Shown in pieces: positions 53,090 to 64,000 of a stretch of DNA of 64,000 nt. The notes beneath the pieces were generated by a model that was not told the DNA's origin, searched no databases, and worked only from the letters and a program-made list of their open reading frames with translations. Both the position numbers and the translations under genes were made by a program. Position 1 is the stretch's first letter, and each line of letters begins with the position of its first letter. This DNA is from Symsagittifera roscoffensis (taxonomy: Eukaryota; Xenacoelomorpha; Acoela; Convolutidae), in assembly GCF_963678635.1 (NCBI RefSeq), contig NC_087062.1:61733584-61797583 (forward strand). The letters are read 5' to 3'.

Positions 53090-53580
53090 GGGTTGAAAGA
53101 TGCTTAAAACAATGCTCATTAGATTTGGCTGGGTAGATTTCGAGAGAAGTCGAGAAGTTTCAAAAAACGTAGAAAAATATCGAGAATGACTTTTCTGAGG
53201 GTCTAATTTTTGTGTAAAAAAATTGGGCGTAAGCGTTTATGCAGTGGAGCTTCCCACAATCCGTTCTTCACACAGAAACCAAAATCTCAGATTCGGGAGG
53301 CTATTTTCGAGAAAATACAAAAAAAATCATAATTTTTGGCTGAGAAATCCCCCGCACACTTTTTGAAGGCTGTAGAAAGTGGGGTCAGTTAAAAAGAGAC
53401 TAAGGGATTATGCAGAGGCACTGGGCAGTGGGCGGACTTTCCATGGGTACCACTTGTTTGAAAATAGGCAGAACAGTTTTTGAGAAAACTAAATTTTTGA
53501 AAAAAAAGTTCCAAAGCGTCTAAAAAAATTTGAAAAAAAAACCCAATCCCATACATTTTCATATTAATTGTTTTAATTAT
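53090..53580 (-). repeat. 163 bp tandem-repeat cassette, locus 4 (inverted)
   Basis: A shorter copy of locus 3 with about one and a half units and the same head (AAAGAGACTAAGGGATTATG, GTGGGCGGACTTTCCATGGG). The flanking sequence GTTTATTTCATCAATTACTT also precedes locus 3, so the two loci share flanks. Confidence 0.75.
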
Positions 53581-53994
53581 AAAGAAATTAAATTAACCAA
53601 GTTGTTTTCAACAGAAAATTGTATAAAAACACGCGTTCATTATGCTTTCGATTTATTTTTGATAAAGCAATGGTACATTTGAAACATTAGTGGAATATTT
53701 GAAAAACTAGTGAAAATTTGAAAGCACCTGTGCAATATTTGAAAGACTAGTGCAATATTTTTGGCTAAACAATCAACCAAATCAAACACGAAAAAAATTG
53801 TGTGTTAGCGTGAAAACTTTTTCAAATGTATGTTCTGTTAGTTTTTTTTTTCAAATTTGTCTCATATCAGATACGTGACATCTTACACTGCATCTCGAAG
53901 TATGTTCTTATCTCGAGACTGCTTTTCTCAATTTTTCCGCAAATTTTCTCAATGCTCATTTCGAGGCCAGACTGTGCATTGTGTGCATTTTAAG

Positions 53995-55420
53995 CGGATT
54001 ACGCAACAGGCTCATATCAGATTTGTTGCGGAATCTGCAACATTGCTTCATTTCTTTGATCTTCTTTGCTGTTTTGGATTCCACAAACAAATACCTAAAA
54101 CACTGTACCGTTCAAAATTGTTACAAGAATAGGCGAATTTGCGGAATCCGCAACCAAAATTGCGAAATTCAGAACAGTTTGTAGAAACCACTAACAAATA
54201 ATGTGTATAGTTGAATTGAGCTGTTGCGGAATCCGCAACTGTAAGCGGAATCCGCGAACTGTAAATGGAATCCGCAAATTGTAAGTGGAATCCGCAAAAT
54301 GTAAGTTGAATCCGCATTTTGTTTGTGGATTCCCTTTACATATATGTATGTGTAGTAGCGTTTAAAACTATAGCCTTTAATTACTACGTTGATCAGCTAC
54401 CAGTTGGAACACCAAGCGTTCGATCTCAATTCCTGTCAAACACCTAACTTCGATCTCAAATCCTGTCGAAGCTACCCAACTTCGATCTCAATTCCTGATA
54501 AACATACGCAACTTCGATCTCATCTCAATTCCTGTCAAACATACCCAGCTTAAATCTCACTTCCTACGAAGGTTAACTTCGATCTCAATTCCTGCTATCC
54601 ATTTCAATTCTTTCATTAAAACTTATCCTGCAGTTCATTTCAAGCCATTCCATTAAAAAAGTTTTAATTTAGCCCTTTTGAAATATTTCCAAAATGCGAA
54701 GACAGAAAATAGTTTGATAAGGCAACATTTTCAGGACTATATATTCGTGTTTTTGAACTTAAAATTTCATTCCACTGTAATTCAAATTTTTGTAATTTTT
54801 ATCTAATGTTAATTTACTCAAATTAGTTAAAATAACCATTTACTCCCTGTGAACAAAATTATTTGAATTCCCGCTCCCAAAAACTGAATCTCAGATTTAA
54901 AATCACAAATACTGAATCTCAATTACTGAACCCCAAATACTGACCTAATTCCGCAATATGTCAACACAATGAATTAACCCAATTACCGAATTAACCCATT
55001 GAATTTATTTGGTGTTGTGTTTCCAAAACTATGATCCCAAAAACTGCTTCCATATAAAGTACTTAAGTGTGACATCCATCGATTTAGTTTACCAATGTTT
55101 TAAGACTTTTTCGTGGATTTCGCGGACATTGGTTAAGTCCTTGCTTTTAAATTCCGGAAGTGCGTATTCAAGTTCAGTAATAAACAAATTTCTGAATTCT
55201 TTTACAGTTTGAGGATTCCGCCTATAAATTTTGCGGATTCCACTTACATTTGCGGAATCCACTTACAGTTGCGGAATCCAGAACAACTAGTTATTTTCGC
55301 TTGTTGTGGAATCCGCAACAAAACAAATATGCCGACAAAATTTAAGTTACAAGTATATGCACGCGGAGTCCATGTAAATCTTGTAAGTGGAATCCACTTA
55401 CATTTTGGGGCTCTTTGTCC
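53995..55420. repeat. GGAATCCGC motif array region
   Basis: At least a dozen GGAATCCGC or GCGGATTCC motifs. A run of about 21-bp units (TGTAAGTGGAATCCGCAAAT-like) at 54225-54330 is mirrored in inverted form at 55208-55290. The near-palindrome GTTGCGGAATCCGCAAC occurs at 54222-54238. A separate array (54415-54600) and an ACTGAATCTCA-type array (54880-54960) lie between. Overall shape is an inverted-repeat element with internal minisatellites. Confidence 0.7.
54415..54600. repeat. ~33 bp minisatellite
   Basis: Five to six imperfect copies of a unit containing AACTTCGATCTCAATTCCTG. Confidence 0.8.
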
Positions 55421-57913
55421 CTTCCGCCCCCGCCTGCAATTTTTTCTAATTAAAATTACTGTTCACATTATCCGATTGTCGTGAAAATTGACATGCAGAC
55501 TAATTAGGCCATAGCAAACATGTTTAGTCTTCATAAGCAACCTTGTAAGACCACTCGTTAGACCATGAAATTGCTGCTCGTGTCAGGTGGGGGGGAGGAA
55601 AAAGAGCCCATTTTGGAACATGTGTAAGATTGGTCTTTGGAATCCAGGAACATACAGACACAAAATTGTGCGCCTATCCAGTGCACAGTTTAGCCTCGTG
55701 AAACTATATATAACTAGGCTGATATATTCCAAAATGCCTTCATGTCTCTAGGAATTTGGTGTAGCTTAGGGTTAAACAGACCCAAATGAAATTTTTGATA
55801 ATCTATCTATGAACGCGATTGTCAAATAAACATTCTCTGGCAAATCCGGACTTATCTAGGCTTAGTGGCTTTGATAGGCTTCAAAGGAATAGTTGACTCC
55901 TCCGACGCTTTCAGTTCACGAGAGGTTCAACGCGTTTTTGACAACCCGTTCCTTAAAAAAACATATCAATAAAGTCAGATGAGTTAATATTTAGGGTGTA
56001 ACTCATAGAGTAATTTCGGATAGGGTACACCGTCTGCTCGTCACGCTATCTTATTTTCGGCCGGATAGATTCGTGCAACTTCTTAGTCTAATACCGATCC
56101 TAATCTTACTCTTATATCTACTAGTCTCAGGGTGTTTAACTAGTCTCTGCTAGGCTCAATAGATCTAGAGTATACTGGCTTATTGCGGCAGCTGAAGTTC
56201 TCTCGGAGAGGCAACTAATTTCTAAATTAAATTCAAATCTCTCTGGTGCTGAAATTACAAGTAATTCCAGCACTTACAAATAAGTGAGTTCTTAGTTAGA
56301 TGGATTATGATTGGTTAATATTAAATATTTACAGTGGTAAAATATCCAATTATAAAATGTAGTTTAGATCAGGTTCCACCCATCCGGGTTTTACAGAGTT
56401 TTTTGGAATTATCTTTCTGCAATTTGAAGGATGGATGATGAACGTTGGTATTTGGTGAACATCATTTTCTTGTCCGGTTCCTCTTGGTTAAGGAAGTTCC
56501 AGGACGCTGGAATTAAGGACAGGAAATTGTTATGTCGTCATTCGACAACGACTGTGATCCCCAATGAAATCAATCCGATTTCAAAATGGTTTGCTATGAC
56601 GGGTTTTTCTGTATTATGTAGAGAACTTGTTTTGTGTGCAACCTCGTCTGGGAATGGCGTGAAGATCGTGTGTGGAAGGGATGCCTTGTAACTCGGATCT
56701 GTACGTATACTTGAACATCGAGGTGGCCATTGGTCTAGTTCAATGAAGTCCTTTTCTGCGAAGTCAAGTCGTACTCTAAATCCTTTGAGTCGTGATTGTG
56801 GACGGCATGTCGGTTGTGTTTAGCCATTCTTTTGTGCGAGTGTGATGGGATCATCTAGTCTTTGGATGTTCGCCTTTATTGTTGTGTATGTATATATATT
56901 GCAAAGTATAATTTACATTTTATAAAATTATGTTAGTTCGGTTTTTTAATCATGAATTTAGTTAGTTGTTTTCACAAAAGCGTTTTGTTTTAGTTCGGTT
57001 ATTTTGAAGAGTTACTCACCCTTGAGTATCTCTTATTAAAAATAGAAGTGTGGTCACAAAGCGTGGATGTAGCGCGGTGGGTTAGGACGGCTATAGAGCA
57101 TGCTCAGGACGTCCTCTCTGGTGGGTTAGGCCAGGAGTGGGAGTATGATTTCATGCTGTTTCTTTGAGAGGTCCTGTTTTGTGATAACGTTTTATGTTGG
57201 TTTTATTTTGGTCTTTCTTATGTTACTTTGGTTGTGTCCTTTTTTCAAAAATCAAATTGTTTTTGATATGGGTTTGTCTTGCGACTTTTTTGTGTTTTAT
57301 TATTTCTTTCTTCCAAAACTTAAACATCAACGGTTATCTCAAAAAAAGTTCGTTCATTTGCTGTCTCCAAAAACTAACAAGTCTTATTTTTAGAAAATTG
57401 TTTGTGAACTGGTGGCAAATTCCTTTCTAACTGCTTTTTAAGTATGATACATGCTTGCAAGCAATATGCAATACAAACGTTTCAAAACATGCTTTTTATA
57501 TGATGATTGTCGATTTGTTTTTAGATTGACTCAAAAACAAATAATTATATTAGCTTTGTTAGAATAATTTAAGGATTTTTTCAAGTGCAAAGGACCGAAA
57601 AAATTTAAACCAATCAATGCACTTTAAATTGTTCAAAACTGAATGGCTCTATCGCCGATTTTTTCCGAACATATGAATACAAAGTTTTGAATTCATGACA
57701 AAAATTTCGCGCACTTCGCTTTCCCGCGAGAGGAGTTCTTACAGTTAATTCTGATGACCAAAAAGTACTTGAATTATAATTGGTTCTCTTCATTTTGGTC
57801 TGTTAACTCACACAGAGAAAAAAAAGACTGCCTTCTTACTTCTAGGACATCAGAGACGGGCCTCTTCTTTAACATCTGACTAACATATCATACATTGACA
57901 TTCAATTGAAACT
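55421..57913. other. No supported gene
   Basis: An 86-codon frame at 56431-56691 is open but unrecognised. A tRNA-like A-box sequence (TAGCGCGGTGGGTTAGGACG) near 57071 may mark another decayed SINE. Otherwise unassigned. Confidence 0.35.
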
Positions 57914-58135
57914 ATGGCCACGCTTGCTTCTTCTACAGACAAGAAAGCGGAGACATCATTATCTCTATCTTTAATGAAAGATTACATGAACAGAAGAAGT
58001 ACAACAGTAAGGACTGGGATTGTGAGTAACCCCCATTTTGACGACAACAGGAAAAGTTCGTTCTTCAAAACTATTAAGATTTTGATATTGAAGAAAATAA
58101 CTTACTGCGTATCATACTTTGCTCTTTCAGGGTGA
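57914..58135 (+). CDS. Candidate first exon, unknown gene
   Basis: ATG with a Ser/Thr-rich start (MATLASSTDKKAETSLSLSL) followed by MKDYMNRRSTTVRTGI. Good donors occur at 58007 (GTAAGG) and 58032 (GTGAGT), and a good acceptor (TTTGCTCTTTCAG) ends at about 58130, followed by GGTGATTTGCTTCATG and GTATTA. This looks like exon 1 plus a small exon 2, but no downstream exons are found before the gap. Only a tentative call. Confidence 0.25.
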   Translation: MATLASSTDKKAETSLSLSLMKDYMNRRSTTVRTGIVSNPHFDDNRKSSFFKTIKILILKKITYCVSYFALSG

Positions 58136-59320
58136 TTTGCTTCATGGTATTATGCCCTCTCTTTTTATATAATTTAAAAATTGTCATGATGGAGATGCTG
58201 TATTTAAAGCTCGAAAGTTGATGTCGGAACAAATTGAATAAACCACATCAATGAAAACAAATTATATCATGGAGCGGTTGTCACCAATTGAAATTACCTT
58301 AAAAAATACGCAGATGAGCTTAAGTTGGTGGCTTCAACCAAAAATTGTACTGTGTCGGAGTTATGCTATGATCCAAAAGACAGCAAAAAAGATGCTTAGT
58401 TCCGTAAAAAGATGCTAATTACCGAAAAAAATTCAGATAATATACATTCCTTACAGAAGTGTGTCTTTTGAAACGTAAGTAATGCTTATGAAAATGGTCG
58501 TCAGCAAATAAATCAACCGGCAGTGAATGCTAATCCGTTCAAAAGAAACTACTTGAATATGATTAACCAAGCAAAATTTGAGCGCTACTTTGCAAACCTT
58601 TCTCCGGAGTTGAAAAAAAAGACTAATTCTGGATGGAAACAAGAGCCAAAGCGGGTCTGAAAACAAAAACAACTAAATCAGACTGGTAAACATTACTGGC
58701 TTTAATAACTTTTCTGTTCAAAAAATGTATGGTGTTTTGACCTTATTTATGAACCCTAAATCAATATAAATTTGATTAGATTTTTAGTTCAAAAAGTTAT
58801 CATCTTGGCCGTAAAGGATGATGTACTGATTATGTCGTCGTGAAATCATGCAAGCAACATTGCCTCATCAAATAGCAACGAAACTTACCATTAAATTTTC
58901 TCTCAATCTTTTCATCTTTTCACAAAAATTCATTATTTTCTTTTATTTTCTCTTCAAAAAATATTTTCTCTTCATCAATTTTGGATTTTTTTTGTTTTTT
59001 TGAGTGCGTAGACTAAAACTTTAACCTGCTAAAACCTCTGACATACTAAGTAAAAATTAATCAGCATGATGATATTTGCAGCTAAATTCTGAGAAAATGT
59101 CTTGCAAAAATAAAAATTATTAAAAAGCCTGATACAATTTTTGATTTTTTTATTAGTTTTGAAAAAATAAGACAGTGCCTTGTAAAGCATAAGGATATTA
59201 TGTATTTTGGAATGATGATTTTTTCCACTGATCTTCCTAATGCAGTAAAAACTATAATGATAGTGAAATTTGATCCGAAGTAATACAGTTTTCCTCTTAA
59301 CTCGGAAACAAGATATTATC
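58136..59320. other. No supported gene
   Basis: A decayed polar reading around 58490-58660 (NQAKFERYFANLSPELKKK) may be a gag-like remnant. Otherwise AT-rich up to the gap. Confidence 0.3.
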
Positions 59321-59520
59321 NNNNNNNNNNNNNNNNNNNNNNNNNNNNNNNNNNNNNNNNNNNNNNNNNNNNNNNNNNNNNNNNNNNNNNNNNNNNNNNN
59401 NNNNNNNNNNNNNNNNNNNNNNNNNNNNNNNNNNNNNNNNNNNNNNNNNNNNNNNNNNNNNNNNNNNNNNNNNNNNNNNNNNNNNNNNNNNNNNNNNNNN
59501 NNNNNNNNNNNNNNNNNNNN
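59321..59520. other. Assembly gap
   Basis: 200 N. Size is probably a placeholder. The Gypsy integrase and 3' LTR, which should lie to the left of 59781, may be hidden or deleted here. Confidence 0.99.
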
Positions 59521-59780
59521 AGTAATAAGATTTGTCTGAAAGAAGAAACTGATTAAAGTTGAATTTAGAAACGTTTAGTTGAATACAACCACTTGTGCAA
59601 GACTCTGAGCGCGAGTGATTAGAATTACAAATTCGTAGTGTGTCCGTGTCGTAGTTAAGAAAATTCGCGGAGAACGACCGTTGGATGTGTAATGCTAAAT
59701 TTTTCTTTCCGCCCATTGAATTTTTGTAATCCAAGTTAGTAACACTATTTACATCCACTTGATTGTACAATTAGTTCTTT

Positions 59781-62589
59781 TTACAATTTTTTTTCACAAT
59801 CACTACTTACAGTAAAATTTTCTAAAATCTTGTTCACTGTTGCCACCACGAATTCAATATTATAATATGAGGTTGGGAGGGCTTTTCCGGATGGTAACCT
59901 CGACATTAAATCGGTGAATCCTATTTCTTTTCCTGGGATATGTCTGATTTTAAAATTAAACGGTAAAAATCGATTCACCCAACGGGTCAATCTGCGGTGC
60001 GTCCTTTTATTACTCTGATTTGCGTTTAATGCCAAAAATAGCGCCTTCTGGTCAGTAACGATTTCGAACTCGGCGCCGTACAAGTAGTTTTTGGAATGCT
60101 CAGTAGCCCAGACCACTCCCAAAAGTTCGAGTTCATTTGTTGAGTATTTCATTTCATGATTATTTAAAAATCGGGAGGCAAATGCTACGCTTAACCAATT
60201 TTTTCCATCCCATTGTTCTACTGTAGCTCCAAGCCCACTGTGTGAAGCATCTGTTTTTAGTCTTGAATTCCTTTTTATATCGAAATGGTTGTTCTCTGTT
60301 ATATTTACGATCTGTCTTTTATTTCTTCGAATGTTTTCTTGTGGGAATCGTCACAATCTTAGACTGATTTTTTTAGACTAAAAGTGGACGTAACGGAGAA
60401 CTTGGGGCTGATAAATTCGGGACAAACTTCATATATTGGTTTATCGAGCCAAAGAATGATGTTAATTCAGAGATGTTTTTCGGGTTTGGGAGATTCTTTG
60501 TCGAATCCGATTTTCCCACCAATGCTTTAACCCGGATTGGGATATCTTGAATCCTAGCCACTCTATGTCTTTTTGAATGAGGCTACTAAAGTACCGTCAA
60601 TGTAACAGTTGGTGAACGGGATATCTTTTAGTAGCGAGTTCATTGTTTGCTCGTGTCAGTGCATAGTTGTAATTGACTGTATGCATTTTTTAGATCTTAA
60701 TTGCTGAACCAGACTTCCCCTGAGTTTTTATTTGAAAGCTGAAGGGCGATGTTGTCGATGAGCTTCTGTATGTTTGGCATTTGATATTTGTTCTTGAATA
60801 TCTGGTCATTTAGGAGTTTTTTGTCTGAGGCTAACTTGATACTACCATCTTTTTTTCGTGTATTTACTATTGGACTAATAAAACAGTCTTTGTCGCATTT
60901 GCTTAATTTCACAATATGCCCCTCTTTTTCCATTCTGTTTACTTCTACTTTTATACTATCTAGTAAATATAGGGGAACTCTTCTGTCTTTACCTTGAATA
61001 GGTTTGAATGGGATGTGAAAATGAGTGATCTTTCTGTCCAATGGTATTTTCCTACTCCATTAAAAAGTCCTTTGAATTTTTTGTACAAGTTTAGGATTGT
61101 ATCCGAATGAGTGTTTAACTTACACGATTCTGGAAGTGTCACGTTAATGCCTGGAAGTAATGGTTGTCTTTGCACTATTTATTTTCCAGCTCTGGGTAGG
61201 TTATCATTTCCTCAAATGTTCCTCTCGTGTCCAGTGGTAATAAAAAAAGGAGTTTCTTCAGAATTCCAACCATAGGATTGTATCCTGACTTTGATTTTCC
61301 CGATGATATTAATTGTATCATTGGTAAAGCCGCAATATAATTCACGATTTTCTTGTCGGCTTGGTGAATTTTCAATTGTGGGTTTCTCAATTTCAGCTCG
61401 TCCAAAACGTTTTGCCTTAGAAAGCTTACCGAGCTAGCCGAATCCACTAGAATATTCAGATTAACAATTGCGTCTTCTCCCAATCCAATGTTCACAAGTT
61501 TCTTGGTTTCGAGGCCGTTGGTATCGCAGATGGTTCTGATATTTAACACGGAATAATCGTCGTTGCCGCTAGTCCCCTCTTCCGTCCAAGCACTAATCAC
61601 TCCACAAAAATTTTCATCTGTTGTCGCTTGTGGGTCTTCTGAAGAATATGAACAATTCTGATTATTTACAATTTCCTCTACATTATTTACAGCTGGTCTT
61701 CTCCCTTTCGATCTGCATTTATATTCACAAATATTACAAATTATTTCCTTCGCCGGACACACATTCAAATGACCTTTGGTAAACGCGTTTCCACATTTCA
61801 TACAGGTATTGGATTTTTTTATGTTCAAGCTTGGTTCATTATTTACATTATTAAAATTTTGTACACTCTTCCGCTATTGACGTTGGATGCTCTTGTCATA
61901 TTTGTTAACTTGAGATGATTATAATATCCTTTCTCGTCTATTATTGCTTGGTTGAGTTTGTCCACTGGATTAGGTGTTTCTGAGAGTAATCTTCGTTGTA
62001 AGTCGCAATTCTTCACATTAAAAATGAATAAGTCCCTTATCCACTCCTGTTCAGCGTTGATGCCAATTTCACATGATCTTGCTAAGTCCGACAACGCCCC
62101 CCAAAATTCTTCGTAGGATTCCCTGTCCTTGTTTTCTGCTTAGCAGTTTGTAGCGTTCAAACATGATGTTTGTGGGTTTAATAAAAGCTGCTTCCAGTAG
62201 GTGGGAAATTTTTTTAAAGGAGATTGCTACTACTATAACATTTGGATGTTTTTGAGAAAACACTCTCTTTCCTTCAGCTCCTAAGGCCAGATATAAGATG
62301 GATTTTAATTTTTTGTCGGTCTCGTATCTCCTCATACCTCCGAATTTTCGTTTCTCCTCTGTAATTTGTTTATCTTCTGAATGTTCGTAAACATGGTTTC
62401 TTTATTTCTGGCCTCCCTGACTTTCCTCTGCGCTTCACTTTCTGAATCCTGGGCGCCTTCTAATATAGGGATCGTAGTTTCATGTTGCAATAGTTCTTTT
62501 AGGTTATCAATGTCTAAATTCTCTTTGGCGATGATAGCCAGGTGGAATTGATCTGTCCAGTTACTCCATTGGGTGGCTTGTTCTACCAA
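59781..62589 (-). pseudogene. Decayed Ty3/Gypsy retrotransposon
   Basis: Read right to left: gag (62589-61843, three shifted frames), zinc knuckles (CMKCGNAFTKGHLNVC and CNICEYKC) and aspartic protease (61828-61175) with VDSASSVSFL, where the catalytic DSG is changed to DSA. RT start follows (61041-60697: GHIVKLSKCDKDCFISPIV, KKDGSIKLASDKK), then RT/connection (60561-60373: NISELTSFFGSINQYMKFVP) and RNase H (60152-59781: YSTNELELLGVVWATEH, EIVTDQKALFLAL, RHIPGKEIGFTDLMSRLP). The RT catalytic core between 60697 and 60561 is deleted or unreadable and integrase is missing. Inactive. Confidence 0.88.
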
Positions 62590-63040
62590 AAAAAGTTGGA
62601 AAAATATATTTTGTTGATGTCGAGAAAAAACGGTTCAAAAGTTTCGCTTCTTGGCCAAAATGTGGACCAGAGTTTCATGTCAATTTGGTACAGCATTTAA
62701 TTCAAGAAAATTGACTAAATAATCTATCACTCTTTACGTTGATTTAAGTTTTGGTAATTAGTCTTCTAGCTTGTTTTCTATCCTTCCGCAACCGATAACG
62801 AAAACAAAATGTATTATTTTTTACAGCATTAAAATTTTTGGAGTTTTTTGTTTTTCTTGTAATAACTTCGAGTGCATATAGTATGAGAAAGTCAGAATAT
62901 GCAGTGCTACCTCCACATCAATTTTTAATACTCGTTTAGTAATTTATAATTTTTTGCAGTTTTATGTAGTATCATTTGATACATACAACTGATTCTCGTC
63001 AAACTAAAAATAGTGGCCTATGATTAGGGAATAATTTTAG
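62590..63040. other. No supported gene
   Basis: AT-rich. A short patch near 62620-62650 resembles the foldback arm (GTCGAGAAAAAACGGTT). Confidence 0.35.
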
Positions 63041-63209
63041 GGATGAAAAGAGTGTCTATAGTCCCCGTTACGTGAGCACTAGAGTGAGTGGCGGTGGTGG
63101 CGTTGGGGGCTTGGCCAGTGGCTGTTCCATGACTGCGTCAACCGATGGCACTTCTGGTCCGGTGTTTCTGATATGCAACTGCAGACATCCCGAGCAGGAG
63201 CAACAAAAC
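63041..63209 (+). CDS. Internal exon of an unidentified gene
   Basis: Between acceptor AATTTTAG and donor GTACAA the sequence is open and GC-rich, reading SVYSPRYVSTRVSGGGGVGG, then VFLICNCRHPEQEQQN. The following exon continues in frame at phase 0. The CNC and later KCAKC residues may be structural or metal-binding, but no family is recognised. The gene must extend to the left of 63041 and right of 63657. Confidence 0.5.
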
Positions 63210-63466
63210 GTACAATATTTGTTACATCCCATAAATGTTATCTTTTAATTTGAATAAAATTTCTCAGGATCAAATGTGACAAATTTTTCAATGACGATCT
63301 CATAGTCGTCTCCGTTTTTTGGTTGCTCTCGTTAATTTTGTTTCAGATAACTTTGGCTGAAGTTTCATGAATGGCTGTTCGCACAGCATTTTAAAAGCTT
63401 TTATTAACTTGTTGTTTAAATTTAGGCAATAAGTCATTACTTAAACTTTAGCCATTTACTTAACTA

Positions 63467-63657
63467 GGGGGAGGGGGATGAGTACAAAGAGAACAAACTC
63501 AGTGCATGGATGGAGACAGGCAGAGGAGGAAGGGACACTGAGATGAGGGATGGACCTAAAAAGTGTGCAAAGTGTAGACTGCTTCTGGTCAACGCCCAGC
63601 CACACCCTCCTACTTCGCCCTCCTGGGCATCTCCATTCGCATCTCTCTCCATTCAGG
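63467..63657 (+). CDS. Next exon of the same unidentified gene
   Basis: Acceptor TTACTTAACTAG and donor GTAACC enclose a frame reading DEYKENKLSAWMETGRGG, KKCAKCRLLLVN and a Pro/Ser-rich end. It joins to 63041-63209 at phase 0. The antisense open frame over the same DNA is a shadow. A hAT-type element starts nine bases after the donor. Confidence 0.5.
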
Positions 63658-63665
63658 TAACCATG

Positions 63666-64000
63666 CAGGGGCGGATCTAGGATTTTCTCGAGGGAGGGGG
63701 CCGATTTTCAAAAAAAAATTTGAAATTTTTGTCGACCTTTTTTTAGGCAGACAAAATTGATTTTCCGAGCTCTCCCAAAGTCTCATAAAGACCTTGTTTT
63801 GGTCAAATTTTCTGCGCCGCAGGCGAAACTTTAAAAAACGCATTCAGAAAAATTTTAGGGTCTGCCAGCGAAAAAAGGATATCTCAAAATAGTACAAAGG
63901 GGAGAGCCTTTGGGTCGGCAGGAGGTTGAATCACTGAGAGGAATCGACTTTTGTAATGTAACTCCTCATGCAAGTTAACTCAGAAATGTTTTAAATTGTT
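63666..64000 (+). mobile_element. hAT-type element, left part
   Basis: Starts CAGGGGCGGATCTAGG and is homologous in reverse to 42700-43522. It runs off the window. Inserted in the intron directly after the exon at 63467-63657. Confidence 0.75.

Noticed and set aside
56431-56691. 86-codon ORF
   Set aside because: No domain, no splice context and no match to neighbouring genes; kept only as a note in the spacer entry.
59270-59770. ORFs spanning the N stretch
   Set aside because: They are open only because N cannot encode stops.
63464-63652. 62-codon antisense ORF at the right edge
   Set aside because: Shadow of the sense exon 63467-63657, which joins in phase with 63041-63209.

Overview
This window is nuclear DNA from an animal, judged by GT-AG introns and by metazoan-type orthologues of eIF2A, ERGIC3 and NDUFAF3. 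It is AT-rich and heavily loaded with transposable elements and tRNA-derived SINEs. I cannot name the species. Exons are clearly more GC-rich than the surrounding introns, and acceptors often end in TAG rather than CAG. One 200-base assembly gap (N) lies at 59321-59520.

Layout. Bases 1-8400 are a mobile-element graveyard: two broken copies of an ORF ending in a macro (ADP-ribose-binding) fold, two ~0.82 kb direct repeats, an unidentified 202-codon ORF, and an antisense protein-primed-type DNA polymerase B remnant. Bases 9000-12500 hold two decayed non-LTR retrotransposons, one carrying a hAT-like MITE. Bases 12920-34251 are one gene, eIF2A, in eight exons. Its 10.8 kb first intron holds two Copia/GalEa-like fragments, a TRIM-like mini LTR element, SINEs, a ~163 bp tandem-repeat cassette and a very unusual nested palindrome. 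Its 5.75 kb fifth intron holds an almost complete CR1/jockey-like LINE and a second tandem-repeat cassette.

Bases 35225-41211 are ERGIC3 (six exons). A short run of genes with mitochondrial features follows: a single-membrane-span small protein (42062-42301), NDUFAF3 (46579-48401, three exons), a glycine-rich small protein (48672-49043) and a twin CX9C protein (49420-49974). All are on the + strand, with hAT-type and foldback insertions between and inside them. From 50 to 59 kb I find only repeats, some with striking short-motif arrays, and one weak candidate first exon. A decayed Ty3/Gypsy element occupies 59781-62589 on the - strand. Two exons of an unidentified + strand gene (63041-63657) run toward the right edge.

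The host genes act in translation initiation (eIF2A), ER-Golgi traffic (ERGIC3) and mitochondrial respiratory assembly (NDUFAF3 and probably its neighbours). I see no operon-like logic beyond shared orientation. The most unusual observations are the A'-loop-A-B-loop-B' palindrome in the Copia copy (18937-20393), the duplicated macro-domain ORF of the left edge, the dispersed 163 bp-repeat cassettes in both orientations, and several short MITEs with clean 8 bp target duplications.
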